Below are positions 54,416 to 64,000 of a DNA stretch of 64,000 nucleotides, in pieces. Below the pieces are notes generated by a model. That model saw only the letters and a program-made list of their open reading frames with translations, was not told the origin of the DNA and did not search any database. The translations under genes were made by a program, and so were the position numbers. The stretch is from Gemmatimonadota bacterium (lineage in GTDB: Bacteria > Gemmatimonadota > Gemmatimonadetes > Gemmatimonadales > GWC2-71-9), in contig QHUK01000009.1 in NCBI GenBank assembly GCA_003222085.1, forward strand, positions 1-64,000, read 5' to 3'. Positions within the stretch are counted from its first letter, which is position 1, and every line of letters starts with the position of its first letter.

Positions 54416-54526
54416 CGAACGCGGAACGGGGAACCCGGAACGCGGAACCGAGGTGCGTGCTCAGCGCTCACGGGCCCGCACCGAAGTGTGCATGGCTGGT
54501 CCGCGTTCCGGCTTCCGCGTTCCGCC
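54416..54526. repeat. Inverted tandem-repeat element (7-nt word GCGGAAC) between fabF and mqnE
   Basis: Left arm gcggaac ggggaac ccggaac gcggaac (54422-54449), right arm 54499-54526 complementary in register (25/28 by eye). Confidence 0.88.
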
Positions 54527-54537
54527 TTTTTGCCCCC

Positions 54538-55794
54538 ATGACCGCCCGGGATCCAGCACTCGATAGGATCGCCGAGAAGGTCGAGCGGGCGGAGCGTCTG
54601 ACCCGCGACGACGCACTCGCCCTGTTTCACTCCACCGACCTGCTCACGATCGGACGCCTCGCCGACCAGGCGAACCGCCGGCGCAACGGCGATCGGGTAT
54701 TCTTCGCCGCGAATCAGCACATCAACCCCACGAACGTGTGCGTCCTCCGCAACACGTGCGTGTTCTGCTCGTTCGCGCGGATGCCGCAGGAGGAAGGGGC
54801 CTACACGCGCAGCCTCGACGAGGTCTTCGCCGAGGCCGACGCGGCACGCGACAACCCGACGCGCGAGTTCCACATCGTGGGGGGCCTGCATCCCAAGCTC
54901 CGGCTCGCGTACTACGTCGACATGTTCCGCGGCCTCAAAGCGCGCCACCCGGACGTGCACATCAAGGCGCTCACCGCGGTCGAGATCGCGCACCTCGCGC
55001 GCATCGAGAAGCTGTCGGTCAGGGACGTCCTCATCGCGCTGAAAGGCGCTGGCGTCACGAGCCTCCCGGGCGGCGGAGCCGAGGTGTTCAGCCCCGCCGC
55101 GCGCGCCACCATCGCCGACAAGAAGCTCACCGGCGAGGAATGGCTGGCGGTGCATCGCGAGGCCCATCGGCTCGGCCTGCCGTCGAACTGCACCATGCTG
55201 TACGGACACGTGGAGACCATGGCGGACCGCGTAGACCACCTGCTCGCGCTGCGCGCCCTCCAGGACGAAACCGGCGGTTTCCTCACCTACATCCCGCTCG
55301 CCTACCATCCCGACCACAACGAGCTGGGCGAGGCGCTCGGCCGGACCGGCACCGCAACGTCGGGCTTCGATGATCTGAAGAACATCGCCGTGGGTCGGCT
55401 GGTGCTCGACAACATCCCACATGTGAAGACCCACTGGCCCATGGTGACGCCGTTCATCTCGCAGGTGGCGCTCACGTTCGGGTGCGACGACCTCGAGGGC
55501 ACGGTCGTGTTCGAGCGCGTGTACCACGAAGCGGGCGCCGGGACGCCGATGTGGCTGTCGTACGATCAGATCGTCGGGCTGATCCGCGGAGCAGGGAGGC
55601 AGCCGGTGGAGCGCGACGCCCTGTACCAGACCGTGCGCACGTTCGAGGACTGGGAACCCCGGGCTGTCGCCCGGGGTCAGTGGGCACCACAGGGTCCCGA
55701 AGGGCCGACATTCCAGATCTCCCATCGTCCCCGGGCCAGCGCCCGGGGTCAGCGCACGCTGCCCGTGCTGCATGGCGTCGACACTGCAGAGTGA
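54538..55794 (+). CDS. mqnE: Aminofutalosine synthase MqnE (radical SAM)
   Basis: QHINPTNVCVLRNTCVFCSFARMPQEEGAYTRSLDEV, REFHIVGGLHPKL, PGGGAEVFSP; next to mqnA and mqnC. Confidence 0.93.
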   Translation: MTARDPALDRIAEKVERAERLTRDDALALFHSTDLLTIGRLADQANRRRNGDRVFFAANQHINPTNVCVLRNTCVFCSFARMPQEEGAYTRSLDEVFAEADAARDNPTREFHIVGGLHPKLRLAYYVDMFRGLKARHPDVHIKALTAVEIAHLARIEKLSVRDVLIALKGAGVTSLPGGGAEVFSPAARATIADKKLTGEEWLAVHREAHRLGLPSNCTMLYGHVETMADRVDHLLALRALQDETGGFLTYIPLAYHPDHNELGEALGRTGTATSGFDDLKNIAVGRLVLDNIPHVKTHWPMVTPFISQVALTFGCDDLEGTVVFERVYHEAGAGTPMWLSYDQIVGLIRGAGRQPVERDALYQTVRTFEDWEPRAVARGQWAPQGPEGPTFQISHRPRASARGQRTLPVLHGVDTAE

Positions 55795-55827
55795 GGGCTC
55801 CAACTGACCCCGGGCGCGAGCCCGGGG
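55656..55827. repeat. Three REP-like palindromes CCCCGGGC-N4-GCCCGGGG with TCAG tail
   Basis: Copies 55656-55680 and 55729-55752 (followed by TCAG) and 55804-55827 (preceded by CTGA, so inverted); first two lie in the mqnE 3' end in frame. Confidence 0.92.
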
Positions 55828-55838
55828 GGGCGCGGAGG

Positions 55839-56669
55839 GTGAGCGTCGTGAGACTCGGCCGTATCGGCTACATCAACTGCTATCCGGTGTACGGAGCCAT
55901 CGACCGCGGGGTCACCCCCCTCGCGGCGGAGCTCGTGACCGGGACGCCGTCGGAGCTGAACGATCTGCTGGCGGCGGGCGAGCTGGACCTCTCCGTGGTC
56001 AGCGCGGTGGAATACGCCCGCCATGCGCGCGACTACATCCTGCTCCCCGACCTCGCGATTTCCTGCGACGGCCCCGTGCGGAGTGTGGCGCTGTTCAGTC
56101 GGCGGCCGGTCGGGCAGCTGGATGATCGGACCGTGCTGCTCACGGCCTCGTCGCGGACGGCGGTCGACCTGCTGGAGCTCTTGTGTCGCGACGTCTGGAA
56201 CGTGCGGCCGCGCATGGCCCAGGCTCGGGCGGAGGCGGCCGATCTCGACGGGCTGGCGCATCTGCCGCACGAGGCCGTGCTGGTGATCGGCGACGCCGCG
56301 TTGCTCCTGGCCGCGCGGCACGCCTACCCCCACCGCTACGACCTGGGGGAAGAGTGGAAGCGCTGGACCGGCCTGCCGTTCGTCTTCGCCATATGGGCCG
56401 CGCGCCGAGCGGCGGACCAGCGCGCCGCGCGCGCCGTCCACCACACCCTGCTCGCCGCCCGCGACTGGGGGCTCGCCCACCTGGACCTGCTCGCCGTGGC
56501 GGCCGCCCGCGCCACCGGCGTCGGCATCACCGACTGCCGCAGCTACCTCGCAGGCCTGGACTATGCGTTGACCGACAGGCACCTCGCCGGCCTCACCGAC
56601 TTCTTTCGCCGGCTGGCGGCGCGGGGCCTGGTCCCCGACGGATCGCTCCAGTTCCTCCAGGTGGCGTGA
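55839..56669 (+). CDS. mqnA: Chorismate dehydratase MqnA
   Basis: RLGRIGYINCYPVYGAI, VTGTPSELNDLLAAGELDLSVVSAVEYAR, LLPDLAISCDGPVRSVALFS. Confidence 0.94.
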   Translation: MSVVRLGRIGYINCYPVYGAIDRGVTPLAAELVTGTPSELNDLLAAGELDLSVVSAVEYARHARDYILLPDLAISCDGPVRSVALFSRRPVGQLDDRTVLLTASSRTAVDLLELLCRDVWNVRPRMAQARAEAADLDGLAHLPHEAVLVIGDAALLLAARHAYPHRYDLGEEWKRWTGLPFVFAIWAARRAADQRAARAVHHTLLAARDWGLAHLDLLAVAAARATGVGITDCRSYLAGLDYALTDRHLAGLTDFFRRLAARGLVPDGSLQFLQVA

Positions 56670-57715
56670 CCGTGGTCGACCGCGCGAGCCGTGAGTTTCG
56701 GTCGTATGTCGAGCTGTACGAGCGGGCGTCACTGCTCGAGCTCGGCAGCCTCGCCGACCAGGCGCGGTGGCGGCTGCATCCGAAGAACGAGGTCACCTAC
56801 ATCATCGATCGGAACATCAACTACACCAATGTCTGCGTCGCGGACTGCAAGTTCTGCGCGTTCTACCGGCGGCCGAAGCACGCCGAGGGGTACGTCCTCT
56901 CGTTCGAGGAGATCGGTCGCAAGATCGACGAGCTGAAGGCGCTCGGCGGCGTGCAGATCCTCATCCAGGGGGGCCACAATCCCTACATCCCCTTCGCGTG
57001 GTACCTGGACCTGATGCGCTACATCAAGCGCCACCATCCGATTCATATCCACGGGTTTTCGCCCTCGGAAGTCGATTTTTTCGCCGGCCGATTCGGGATG
57101 TCGATCGAGGAGGTCATCCGCGAGCTCATGGGTGCCGGCCTCGACTCCATCCCGGGCGGAGGCGGGGAGATCCTCGTCCAGGAGATCCGCGACCGCGTCG
57201 CGAAAAAGAAGGCGGGCGCGGACCGCTGGCTGGAGGTGATGGAGGTCGCCCATCGGCTCGGGCTCAAGACGTCGGTCACGATGATGTACGGTCTCGGCGA
57301 GACACCGGCCGACCGGATCGAGCACCTGTTCCGCGTGCGCGAGGTCCAGGGGAAGAGCGCAGGCTTCACGGCCTTCATCTGCTGGCCGCTCCAGCCCGAG
57401 CACACCGAGCTCGCCCACGTCGAGAAGACCGACGCGGTGACCTACCTCCGCACCCAGGCGATCGCGCGCATCGTGCTCGACAACGTGCCCAACATCCAGG
57501 CGTCGTGGGTGACGATGGGGCCGAAGATCGGGCAGGTGGCGCTCCGGTTTGGCGCCAACGATTTCGGCTCGCTCATGATGGAGGAGAACGTCGTCTCCGC
57601 CGCGGGCACCACGTGGCGAATGAGCCTCCCCGAAATGCGGCGGCTCATCGCCGACGCCGGCTACGTGCCGCGCCAGCGGCGCCAGGACTACACCGTGATC
57701 GACGAGGCGGCCTGA
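56666..57715 (+). CDS. mqnC: Dehypoxanthine futalosine cyclase MqnC (radical SAM)
   Basis: DRNINYTNVCVADCKFCAFYRRPKHAEGYVLS, GGVQILIQGGHNPYIPFAWYLDL, HGFSPSEVDFFA. Confidence 0.96.
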   Translation: MTVVDRASREFRSYVELYERASLLELGSLADQARWRLHPKNEVTYIIDRNINYTNVCVADCKFCAFYRRPKHAEGYVLSFEEIGRKIDELKALGGVQILIQGGHNPYIPFAWYLDLMRYIKRHHPIHIHGFSPSEVDFFAGRFGMSIEEVIRELMGAGLDSIPGGGGEILVQEIRDRVAKKKAGADRWLEVMEVAHRLGLKTSVTMMYGLGETPADRIEHLFRVREVQGKSAGFTAFICWPLQPEHTELAHVEKTDAVTYLRTQAIARIVLDNVPNIQASWVTMGPKIGQVALRFGANDFGSLMMEENVVSAAGTTWRMSLPEMRRLIADAGYVPRQRRQDYTVIDEAA

Positions 57716-57717
57716 GC

Positions 57718-58113
57718 GTGGCCGATGTGCTGATCATCGTCGGCTCCGAAAGCGACAAGCCGCGTATCGAGCCCGCCTTCGAGGTCCTGAGCAAGGCGGG
57801 CGTTTCGTACGAGTTCCACGTCTCCTCCGCCCATCGGCAGCCGGAGCAAACGGGGGACCTGGTCAAAACGGCTAGAAAAAAGGGCTTCAGGGTGGTGATC
57901 GCCGGGGCGGGGCTCTCGGCAGCGCTCCCGGGATTTGCCGCCTCGGTGACCGATCTCCCGGTGATCGGGGTGCCGTTCGCGGTCGGGCCGCTGAACGGGC
58001 TCGACGCCCTGCTCGCCACCGCGCAGGTGCCGGGCGGCGTGCCGGTGGCCTGCGTCGGGATCGATAACGCCAAGAACGCCGCTCTCCTCGCGATCCGCAT
58101 TCTCGGAGCCTGA
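57718..58113 (+). CDS. purE: 5-(carboxyamino)imidazole ribonucleotide mutase
   Basis: VLIIVGSESDKPRIEPAFEVLSKAGVSYEFHVSSAHRQPEQT, PVIGVPF. Confidence 0.94.
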   Translation: MADVLIIVGSESDKPRIEPAFEVLSKAGVSYEFHVSSAHRQPEQTGDLVKTARKKGFRVVIAGAGLSAALPGFAASVTDLPVIGVPFAVGPLNGLDALLATAQVPGGVPVACVGIDNAKNAALLAIRILGA

Positions 58114-58114
58114 G

Positions 58115-58600
58115 ATGCGGGTCGGGATCGGGTACGACTCGCACCGGTTCGCCGACGGGGAAGGCAAGAAGCTCATCCTCGGTGGCGTGGAGATTCCCTA
58201 CCCGCGCGGGCTGGTGGGACACTCGGACGCCGATGCGGTGGCGCATGCCCTTACCGACGCCATTCTCGGCGCGGCCGGGCTGGGCGACATCGGACAGATG
58301 TTCCCCCCGACGGACCCCCGCTGGCGCGACGCCGATTCCCTCGATCTACTCAAGCGGGCGTACCTGCGCGTGGTCGAGGCGGGGCTCAGCCTCGTGAGCG
58401 CCGACATCACGGTCATCGTCGAGCAGCCCCGGCTCGCGCGCTACCTGGACGACATGCGTGAGCGCCTCGCCGGCGCGCTCGTGAGCGGGTACTCCGCCGT
58501 CTCGGTCAAAGCGAAGACGAACGAGGGAATGGGGTGGATCGGCAAGGGCGAGGGGATCGCGGTGCTCGCCGTGGCGCTGCTCGAGCAGGCCCGCCCCTGA
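58115..58600 (+). CDS. ispF: 2-C-methyl-D-erythritol 2,4-cyclodiphosphate synthase
   Basis: RVGIGYDSHRFADGEGKKLILGGVEIPYPRGLVGHSDADAVAHALTDAILGAAGLGDIGQMFPPTDPRW. Confidence 0.98.
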   Translation: MRVGIGYDSHRFADGEGKKLILGGVEIPYPRGLVGHSDADAVAHALTDAILGAAGLGDIGQMFPPTDPRWRDADSLDLLKRAYLRVVEAGLSLVSADITVIVEQPRLARYLDDMRERLAGALVSGYSAVSVKAKTNEGMGWIGKGEGIAVLAVALLEQARP

Positions 58601-59199
58601 GCGATCTTCTCGCGTTCCTCGAGCGGCTCCCGCCCGGACTGCTGTACGCCCTGATCACCGCGCTCGCGGCGCTCGAAAACGTCATTCCGCCGCTGCCTGC
58701 CGACACCGCCGTGGCGCTGGGGGCGTTCCTCGCGGGGCGCGGCAGGCTCAACTTCTGGACGGTCTTCGGCCTCACATGGGCGGCGAACTTCGCCGCGGCG
58801 TCCACCGTGTACTGGATGGCCCGCCGGTATGGACGGGACTTCTTCCGGGGACCCACCGGCCGGCGGTTGCTCCCGCCGCCGGTGCTCGCGCATATCGAGG
58901 CGCAATACCAGCGACACGGGACCTACGGGATCTTCGTCTCCCGCTTGCTCCCCGTGTGGCGCGCCGTGGTGCCGCCGTTCGCCGGCATCGCCGGGCTGTC
59001 CGCCCCGCGCGCCCTCGTCCCCCTGGGCCTGGCTTCGGCGCTCTGGTACGGCCTGCTGACGCTGTTCGTGGCCACGGTGGGAACGAATCTCGACGCCGTT
59101 GTCGGCGTGCTCACCCACGTCAACAGGGTGCTTGGCGCGGCCGCCCTCAGCGTCCTCATATTTCTGGCCGTGTGGGCGGTGCGTCGGCTGAAGCGCTGA
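58597..59199 (+). CDS. DedA/SNARE-associated (VTT) family membrane protein
   Basis: ENVIPPLPADTAVALGAFLAGRGRLNFW, YGIFVSRLLPVWRAVVPPFAGIAGLS; start codon uncertain (no ATG/GTG near 58597). Confidence 0.88.
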   Translation: MSDLLAFLERLPPGLLYALITALAALENVIPPLPADTAVALGAFLAGRGRLNFWTVFGLTWAANFAAASTVYWMARRYGRDFFRGPTGRRLLPPPVLAHIEAQYQRHGTYGIFVSRLLPVWRAVVPPFAGIAGLSAPRALVPLGLASALWYGLLTLFVATVGTNLDAVVGVLTHVNRVLGAAALSVLIFLAVWAVRRLKR

Positions 59200-59227
59200 G
59201 GGACATCCGCCGGGAGGAGTAGCCACT

Positions 59228-59704
59228 ATGAGCGACCCGTCGAGCGACACCTCCGGTGTCGGCTTCCCCCCACCCCTGCTCTACGCCGGCGGGTTCGTCG
59301 CCGGGGTCGGCGCACACCGGCTCTTGCCGGTACGCGTGTGGCCGGAGCCGCCGGCGATCACGAGCCTCCTCGGCTGGGGCCTCCTCGTCGCGGGAGTGCT
59401 CCTGGTCGCCAGCGCCGCGTACCTGTTCCGCCGGGCGGGTACGACACCGAACCCCACCAAGCCGACCTCGGCGTTGGTGATATGGGGACCATACCGCTTT
59501 ACGCGCAACCCGATGTACGTGGGGATGGCCGCCCTTTACGTCGGCGGCACGCTGCTGCTGAACGACCCGTGGCCGCTCGCGTTCCTTCCCATCGTCATCA
59601 CGCTGGTCCAGTGGCGTGTGATCGCCCGGGAAGAAGCGTACCTCGAGCGCCGGTTCGGGGACGAATACCGGACGTACAAGGCTCGCGTGCGTCGGTGGAT
59701 CTGA
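59228..59704 (+). CDS. Isoprenylcysteine carboxyl methyltransferase/PEMT-like membrane methyltransferase
   Basis: LVIWGPYRFTRNPMYVGMAALYVGGTLLLNDPW, REEAYLERRFGDEYRTYKARVRRWI. Confidence 0.88.
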   Translation: MSDPSSDTSGVGFPPPLLYAGGFVAGVGAHRLLPVRVWPEPPAITSLLGWGLLVAGVLLVASAAYLFRRAGTTPNPTKPTSALVIWGPYRFTRNPMYVGMAALYVGGTLLLNDPWPLAFLPIVITLVQWRVIAREEAYLERRFGDEYRTYKARVRRWI

Positions 59705-60600
59705 CGACCGAGGCGGCGTTCCGTATCGAGCAGTTCCGCGACTTCCTGGCCCTGGAAGCGGGCGACAGCGCCCACACGGTCGCGAACTACCTCCGCGACG
59801 TCCGACGGCTCGCCGACTACGCCGCGACGAACGGGGCGCGCCGCCCGGAGGACGTGACGAGCGCGCTGCTGCGCGAGTTCGTCTACACGCTCAAGGACCT
59901 CGGCCTCGCCCCGGCGACCATCCGCCGCCAGATCTCCGCCGTCCGCTCGTACTACCGCTATCTGGTCGGCGAAGGGCACGCGACGCGCGATCCGACCGAG
60001 CGCCTGGAGTCGCCGCGGCAGTGGCGCCGCCTGCCGACGGTACTGTCGGTCACCGAGATCGAGCGCCTGCTCGCGGCCCCCAACGCGGACCAGCCGCTCG
60101 CCATTCGCGACGGAGCGCTGCTCGAATTCGCGTACGCGACCGGCGCGCGGGTGTCGGAGCTCGTGGGGCTCAAGCTCCAGGACGTCCTGTACGAGGATGG
60201 GCTCGCCCGCATCTTCGGCAAGGGCTCGAAGGAGCGCATCGTGCCCGTGGGCCGGCGTGCGTTGGGCGCCGTGGCGCTGTACGTCCGCGAGATCCGCCCC
60301 GGCCTCGACAAGGGGAGGGGACGTGGCCTGGTGTTCCTCAACGCCCGCGGCACACCCCTGTCCCGGGTGGGCGCGTGGTCGATCATCAAGCGCGCAGCCC
60401 GGCTCGCCGGACTGACGAAGCGGGTGACGCCGCACACCCTGCGGCACACGTACGCGACACACCTGCTCGAGGGCGGTGCGGACCTGCGCGCCGTCCAGGA
60501 AATGCTCGGTCACGCGGACCTCGCGACCACGCAGCTGTACACGCACGTCGACCGCGATTACCTGCGGACCGTGCACAGGACGTATCATCCGCGAGGCTAA
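59695..60600 (+). CDS. XerC/XerD-type tyrosine recombinase
   Basis: YATGARVSELVGLKLQDV, GKGSKERIVPVGRRA, TPHTLRHTYATHLLEGGADLRAVQEMLGHADLATTQLYTHVDRDYL. Confidence 0.94.
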   Translation: MDLTTEAAFRIEQFRDFLALEAGDSAHTVANYLRDVRRLADYAATNGARRPEDVTSALLREFVYTLKDLGLAPATIRRQISAVRSYYRYLVGEGHATRDPTERLESPRQWRRLPTVLSVTEIERLLAAPNADQPLAIRDGALLEFAYATGARVSELVGLKLQDVLYEDGLARIFGKGSKERIVPVGRRALGAVALYVREIRPGLDKGRGRGLVFLNARGTPLSRVGAWSIIKRAARLAGLTKRVTPHTLRHTYATHLLEGGADLRAVQEMLGHADLATTQLYTHVDRDYLRTVHRTYHPRG

Positions 60601-61475
60601 TGCCCGAGCTGCCGGACATCGCGCTGTACCTCCATGCCCTCACCGCGCGCGTCGTGGGCGCGCGGCTCGAGCGCCTGCGGATCGCCAGCCCGTTCCTGCT
60701 CCGGACGGCCGATCCACCCGTGGCGGATCTGTCGGGGCGCACGGTCCACGACGTCCGTCGCCTGGGTAAACGGATCGTCCTGGCGCTCGAGGAAGAGCTG
60801 TTCATCGTGCTGCACCTGAGGATCGCCGGCCGGCTCCACTGGAAGCCCCTGGGCGTGCCCATCCCTCGCCGCGCGGGGCTCGCCGCATTCGACTTTCCGC
60901 ACGGCACCTTGCTGCTCACCGAAGCGGGCACGAAGCATCGGGCGTCACTCCACGTCCTCCGGGGCGGGCGCGCGCTCGCCGCACACGACCCTGGTGGACT
61001 GGACGTGCTCGGCGCGACGCTCGAGCAGTTCCGCGCGGCGTTGACCCGGGAATCGCACACACTCAAGCGGGCGCTGACGGACCCAAGATTGCTCGACGGC
61101 ATCGGCAATGCCTACTCCGATGAGATCCTCCACGCGGCGCGCCTGTCGCCGCTCCGGCTCACGGCCCAGCTCACGCTCGAGGAAAGTGAGCGGCTGTTCC
61201 GCGCCGCGCGGGAAACCTTGGCCGCGTGGACGGAGCGACTGCGCGTCGAAACGGGTGATGCGTTCCCGGAGAAGGTGACGGCCTTCCGCGATGGGATGGC
61301 CGTCCATGGTCGCTTCCGCAAGCCGTGCCCCGTCTGCGGATCGCCGGTGCAACGCATCCGCTACGCCGAACACGAGGTGAACTACTGTGCCACCTGCCAG
61401 ACGGGCGGCCGGCTGCTCGCCGACCGGTCGCTCTCTCGGCTCCTCAAACAGGACTGGCCGCGCTCGCTCGATTAG
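60600..61475 (+). CDS. Fpg/Nei family DNA glycosylase
   Basis: MPELPDI, LGKRIVLALEE, LLDGIGNAYSDEILHAARLSP, zinc finger CPVCGSPVQRIRYAEHEVNYCATCQTGG. Confidence 0.93.
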   Translation: MPELPDIALYLHALTARVVGARLERLRIASPFLLRTADPPVADLSGRTVHDVRRLGKRIVLALEEELFIVLHLRIAGRLHWKPLGVPIPRRAGLAAFDFPHGTLLLTEAGTKHRASLHVLRGGRALAAHDPGGLDVLGATLEQFRAALTRESHTLKRALTDPRLLDGIGNAYSDEILHAARLSPLRLTAQLTLEESERLFRAARETLAAWTERLRVETGDAFPEKVTAFRDGMAVHGRFRKPCPVCGSPVQRIRYAEHEVNYCATCQTGGRLLADRSLSRLLKQDWPRSLD

Positions 61476-61483
61476 ATTCCAGC

Positions 61484-62074
61484 ATGCTCTTCGTCCTCGA
61501 CAACTACGACTCCTTCACCTACAACCTCGTCCAGCTGTTCGGCGAGCTCGGGGCGGAGCCCGTGGTCTACCGCAACGATGCGCTGACCGTGGAGCAGGTC
61601 CTCGCGCTCAAGCCTACCGCCGCGGTGCTGTCGCCGGGGCCAGGCACGCCGGGGAAAGCCGGCATACTGGTGCCGCTCGTGAAGGCGCTGGCCGACAGCG
61701 TGCCCGTCCTTGGGGTCTGCCTCGGCCACCAAGCGATCGGCGAGGCGTTCGGCGCTCGCGTGGTGCGGGCGGACCGCCTCATGCACGGCAAGACCTGCGA
61801 GGTAATCCATGAAGAGGACGAGCTGTTCGAGGGCATCCCCAGCCCCCTGACGGGCATGCGGTACCACTCCCTGGTGGTCGAGCCCGCTTCGCTTCCCAAG
61901 GACCTCGTCATCACCGCGTGGAGCGCGGACCGGCCGAAAGATGCGGAGATCATGGCCATGAAACACCGCCGGCACCCGATCTACGGCGTGCAGTTCCATC
62001 CGGAGTCGATCGGGACGGACCACGGGAAGCAGTTGCTCGAAAACTTCCTGCGCATTGCGCACGCCACGGTGTGA
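61484..62074 (+). CDS. Anthranilate/aminodeoxychorismate synthase glutamine amidotransferase subunit
   Basis: LDNYDSFTYNLVQLFGELGAEPVVYRND, LSPGPGTPGKAG, VLGVCLGHQAIGEAFG, GVQFHPESIGTDHGKQLLENFL. Confidence 0.96.
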   Translation: MLFVLDNYDSFTYNLVQLFGELGAEPVVYRNDALTVEQVLALKPTAAVLSPGPGTPGKAGILVPLVKALADSVPVLGVCLGHQAIGEAFGARVVRADRLMHGKTCEVIHEEDELFEGIPSPLTGMRYHSLVVEPASLPKDLVITAWSADRPKDAEIMAMKHRRHPIYGVQFHPESIGTDHGKQLLENFLRIAHATV

Positions 62075-62114
62075 TGGCTTAACCCGCGGCTGCTCACTCG
62101 ATTAGGCGAAGGGC

Positions 62115-62143
62115 TAGACGCCACGGCACGGATTTTGTATGTT
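62115..62143 (+). promoter_or_regulatory. Candidate promoter before kdsB-pyrG
   Basis: TAGACG (62115-62120), 17-bp spacer, TATGTT (62138-62143); same -10 as the HU candidate. Confidence 0.4.
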
Positions 62144-62148
62144 CCCCC

Positions 62149-64000
<1,852 letters not shown>

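Noticed and set aside
59695-60600. Tyrosine recombinase as sign of an integron or integrative element
   Set aside because: Fits housekeeping XerC/XerD in length and motifs; no att sites, cassettes or mobile genes around

Overview
High-GC chromosomal window (about 64 kb) that is almost entirely coding and mostly on the + strand. It carries housekeeping and central-metabolism genes: dnaB(partial)-radA-ispD-tsaC-ywlE-like-aroE-comF-gap-pgk-tpiA-secG-carA-HU-M61 peptidase-moaD-moaE-moaA-mdh // sdhBAC (-) // panD-ndh // small zinc-ribbon protein and hybrid histidine kinase (-) // hypothetical-DUF2339 // dcd (-) // complete nuoA-N operon-phosphomannomutase-UPF0182-like-arcC-sucCD-EIIA/CBS fusion-ndk-yceD-rpmF-plsX-fabH-fabD-fabG-acpP-fabF-mqnE-mqnA-mqnC-purE-ispF-dedA-ICMT-like-xerC/D-fpg-pabA-kdsB-pyrG(partial). 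Gene content and style resemble Gemmatimonadota or a related soil/aquatic lineage; this is inference only. No rRNA, tRNA, CRISPR, phage or transposase gene was recognised. The genes are ordinary; the unusual signal lies between and inside them. There is a set of about a dozen repeat elements built from tandem 7-, 8- or 13-nt words. In most of them the tandem array is followed by its in-register reverse complement, giving long imperfect foldbacks. The words differ between loci but the architecture recurs. They abut or contain stop codons, occupy all three convergent gene junctions and none of the three divergent ones, split the nuo operon twice, and are inserted in frame inside comF and radA. 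A second class of short REP-like palindromes with a TCAG tail lies at mqnE/mqnA. All repeat alignments were made by eye. Database novelty could not be checked.
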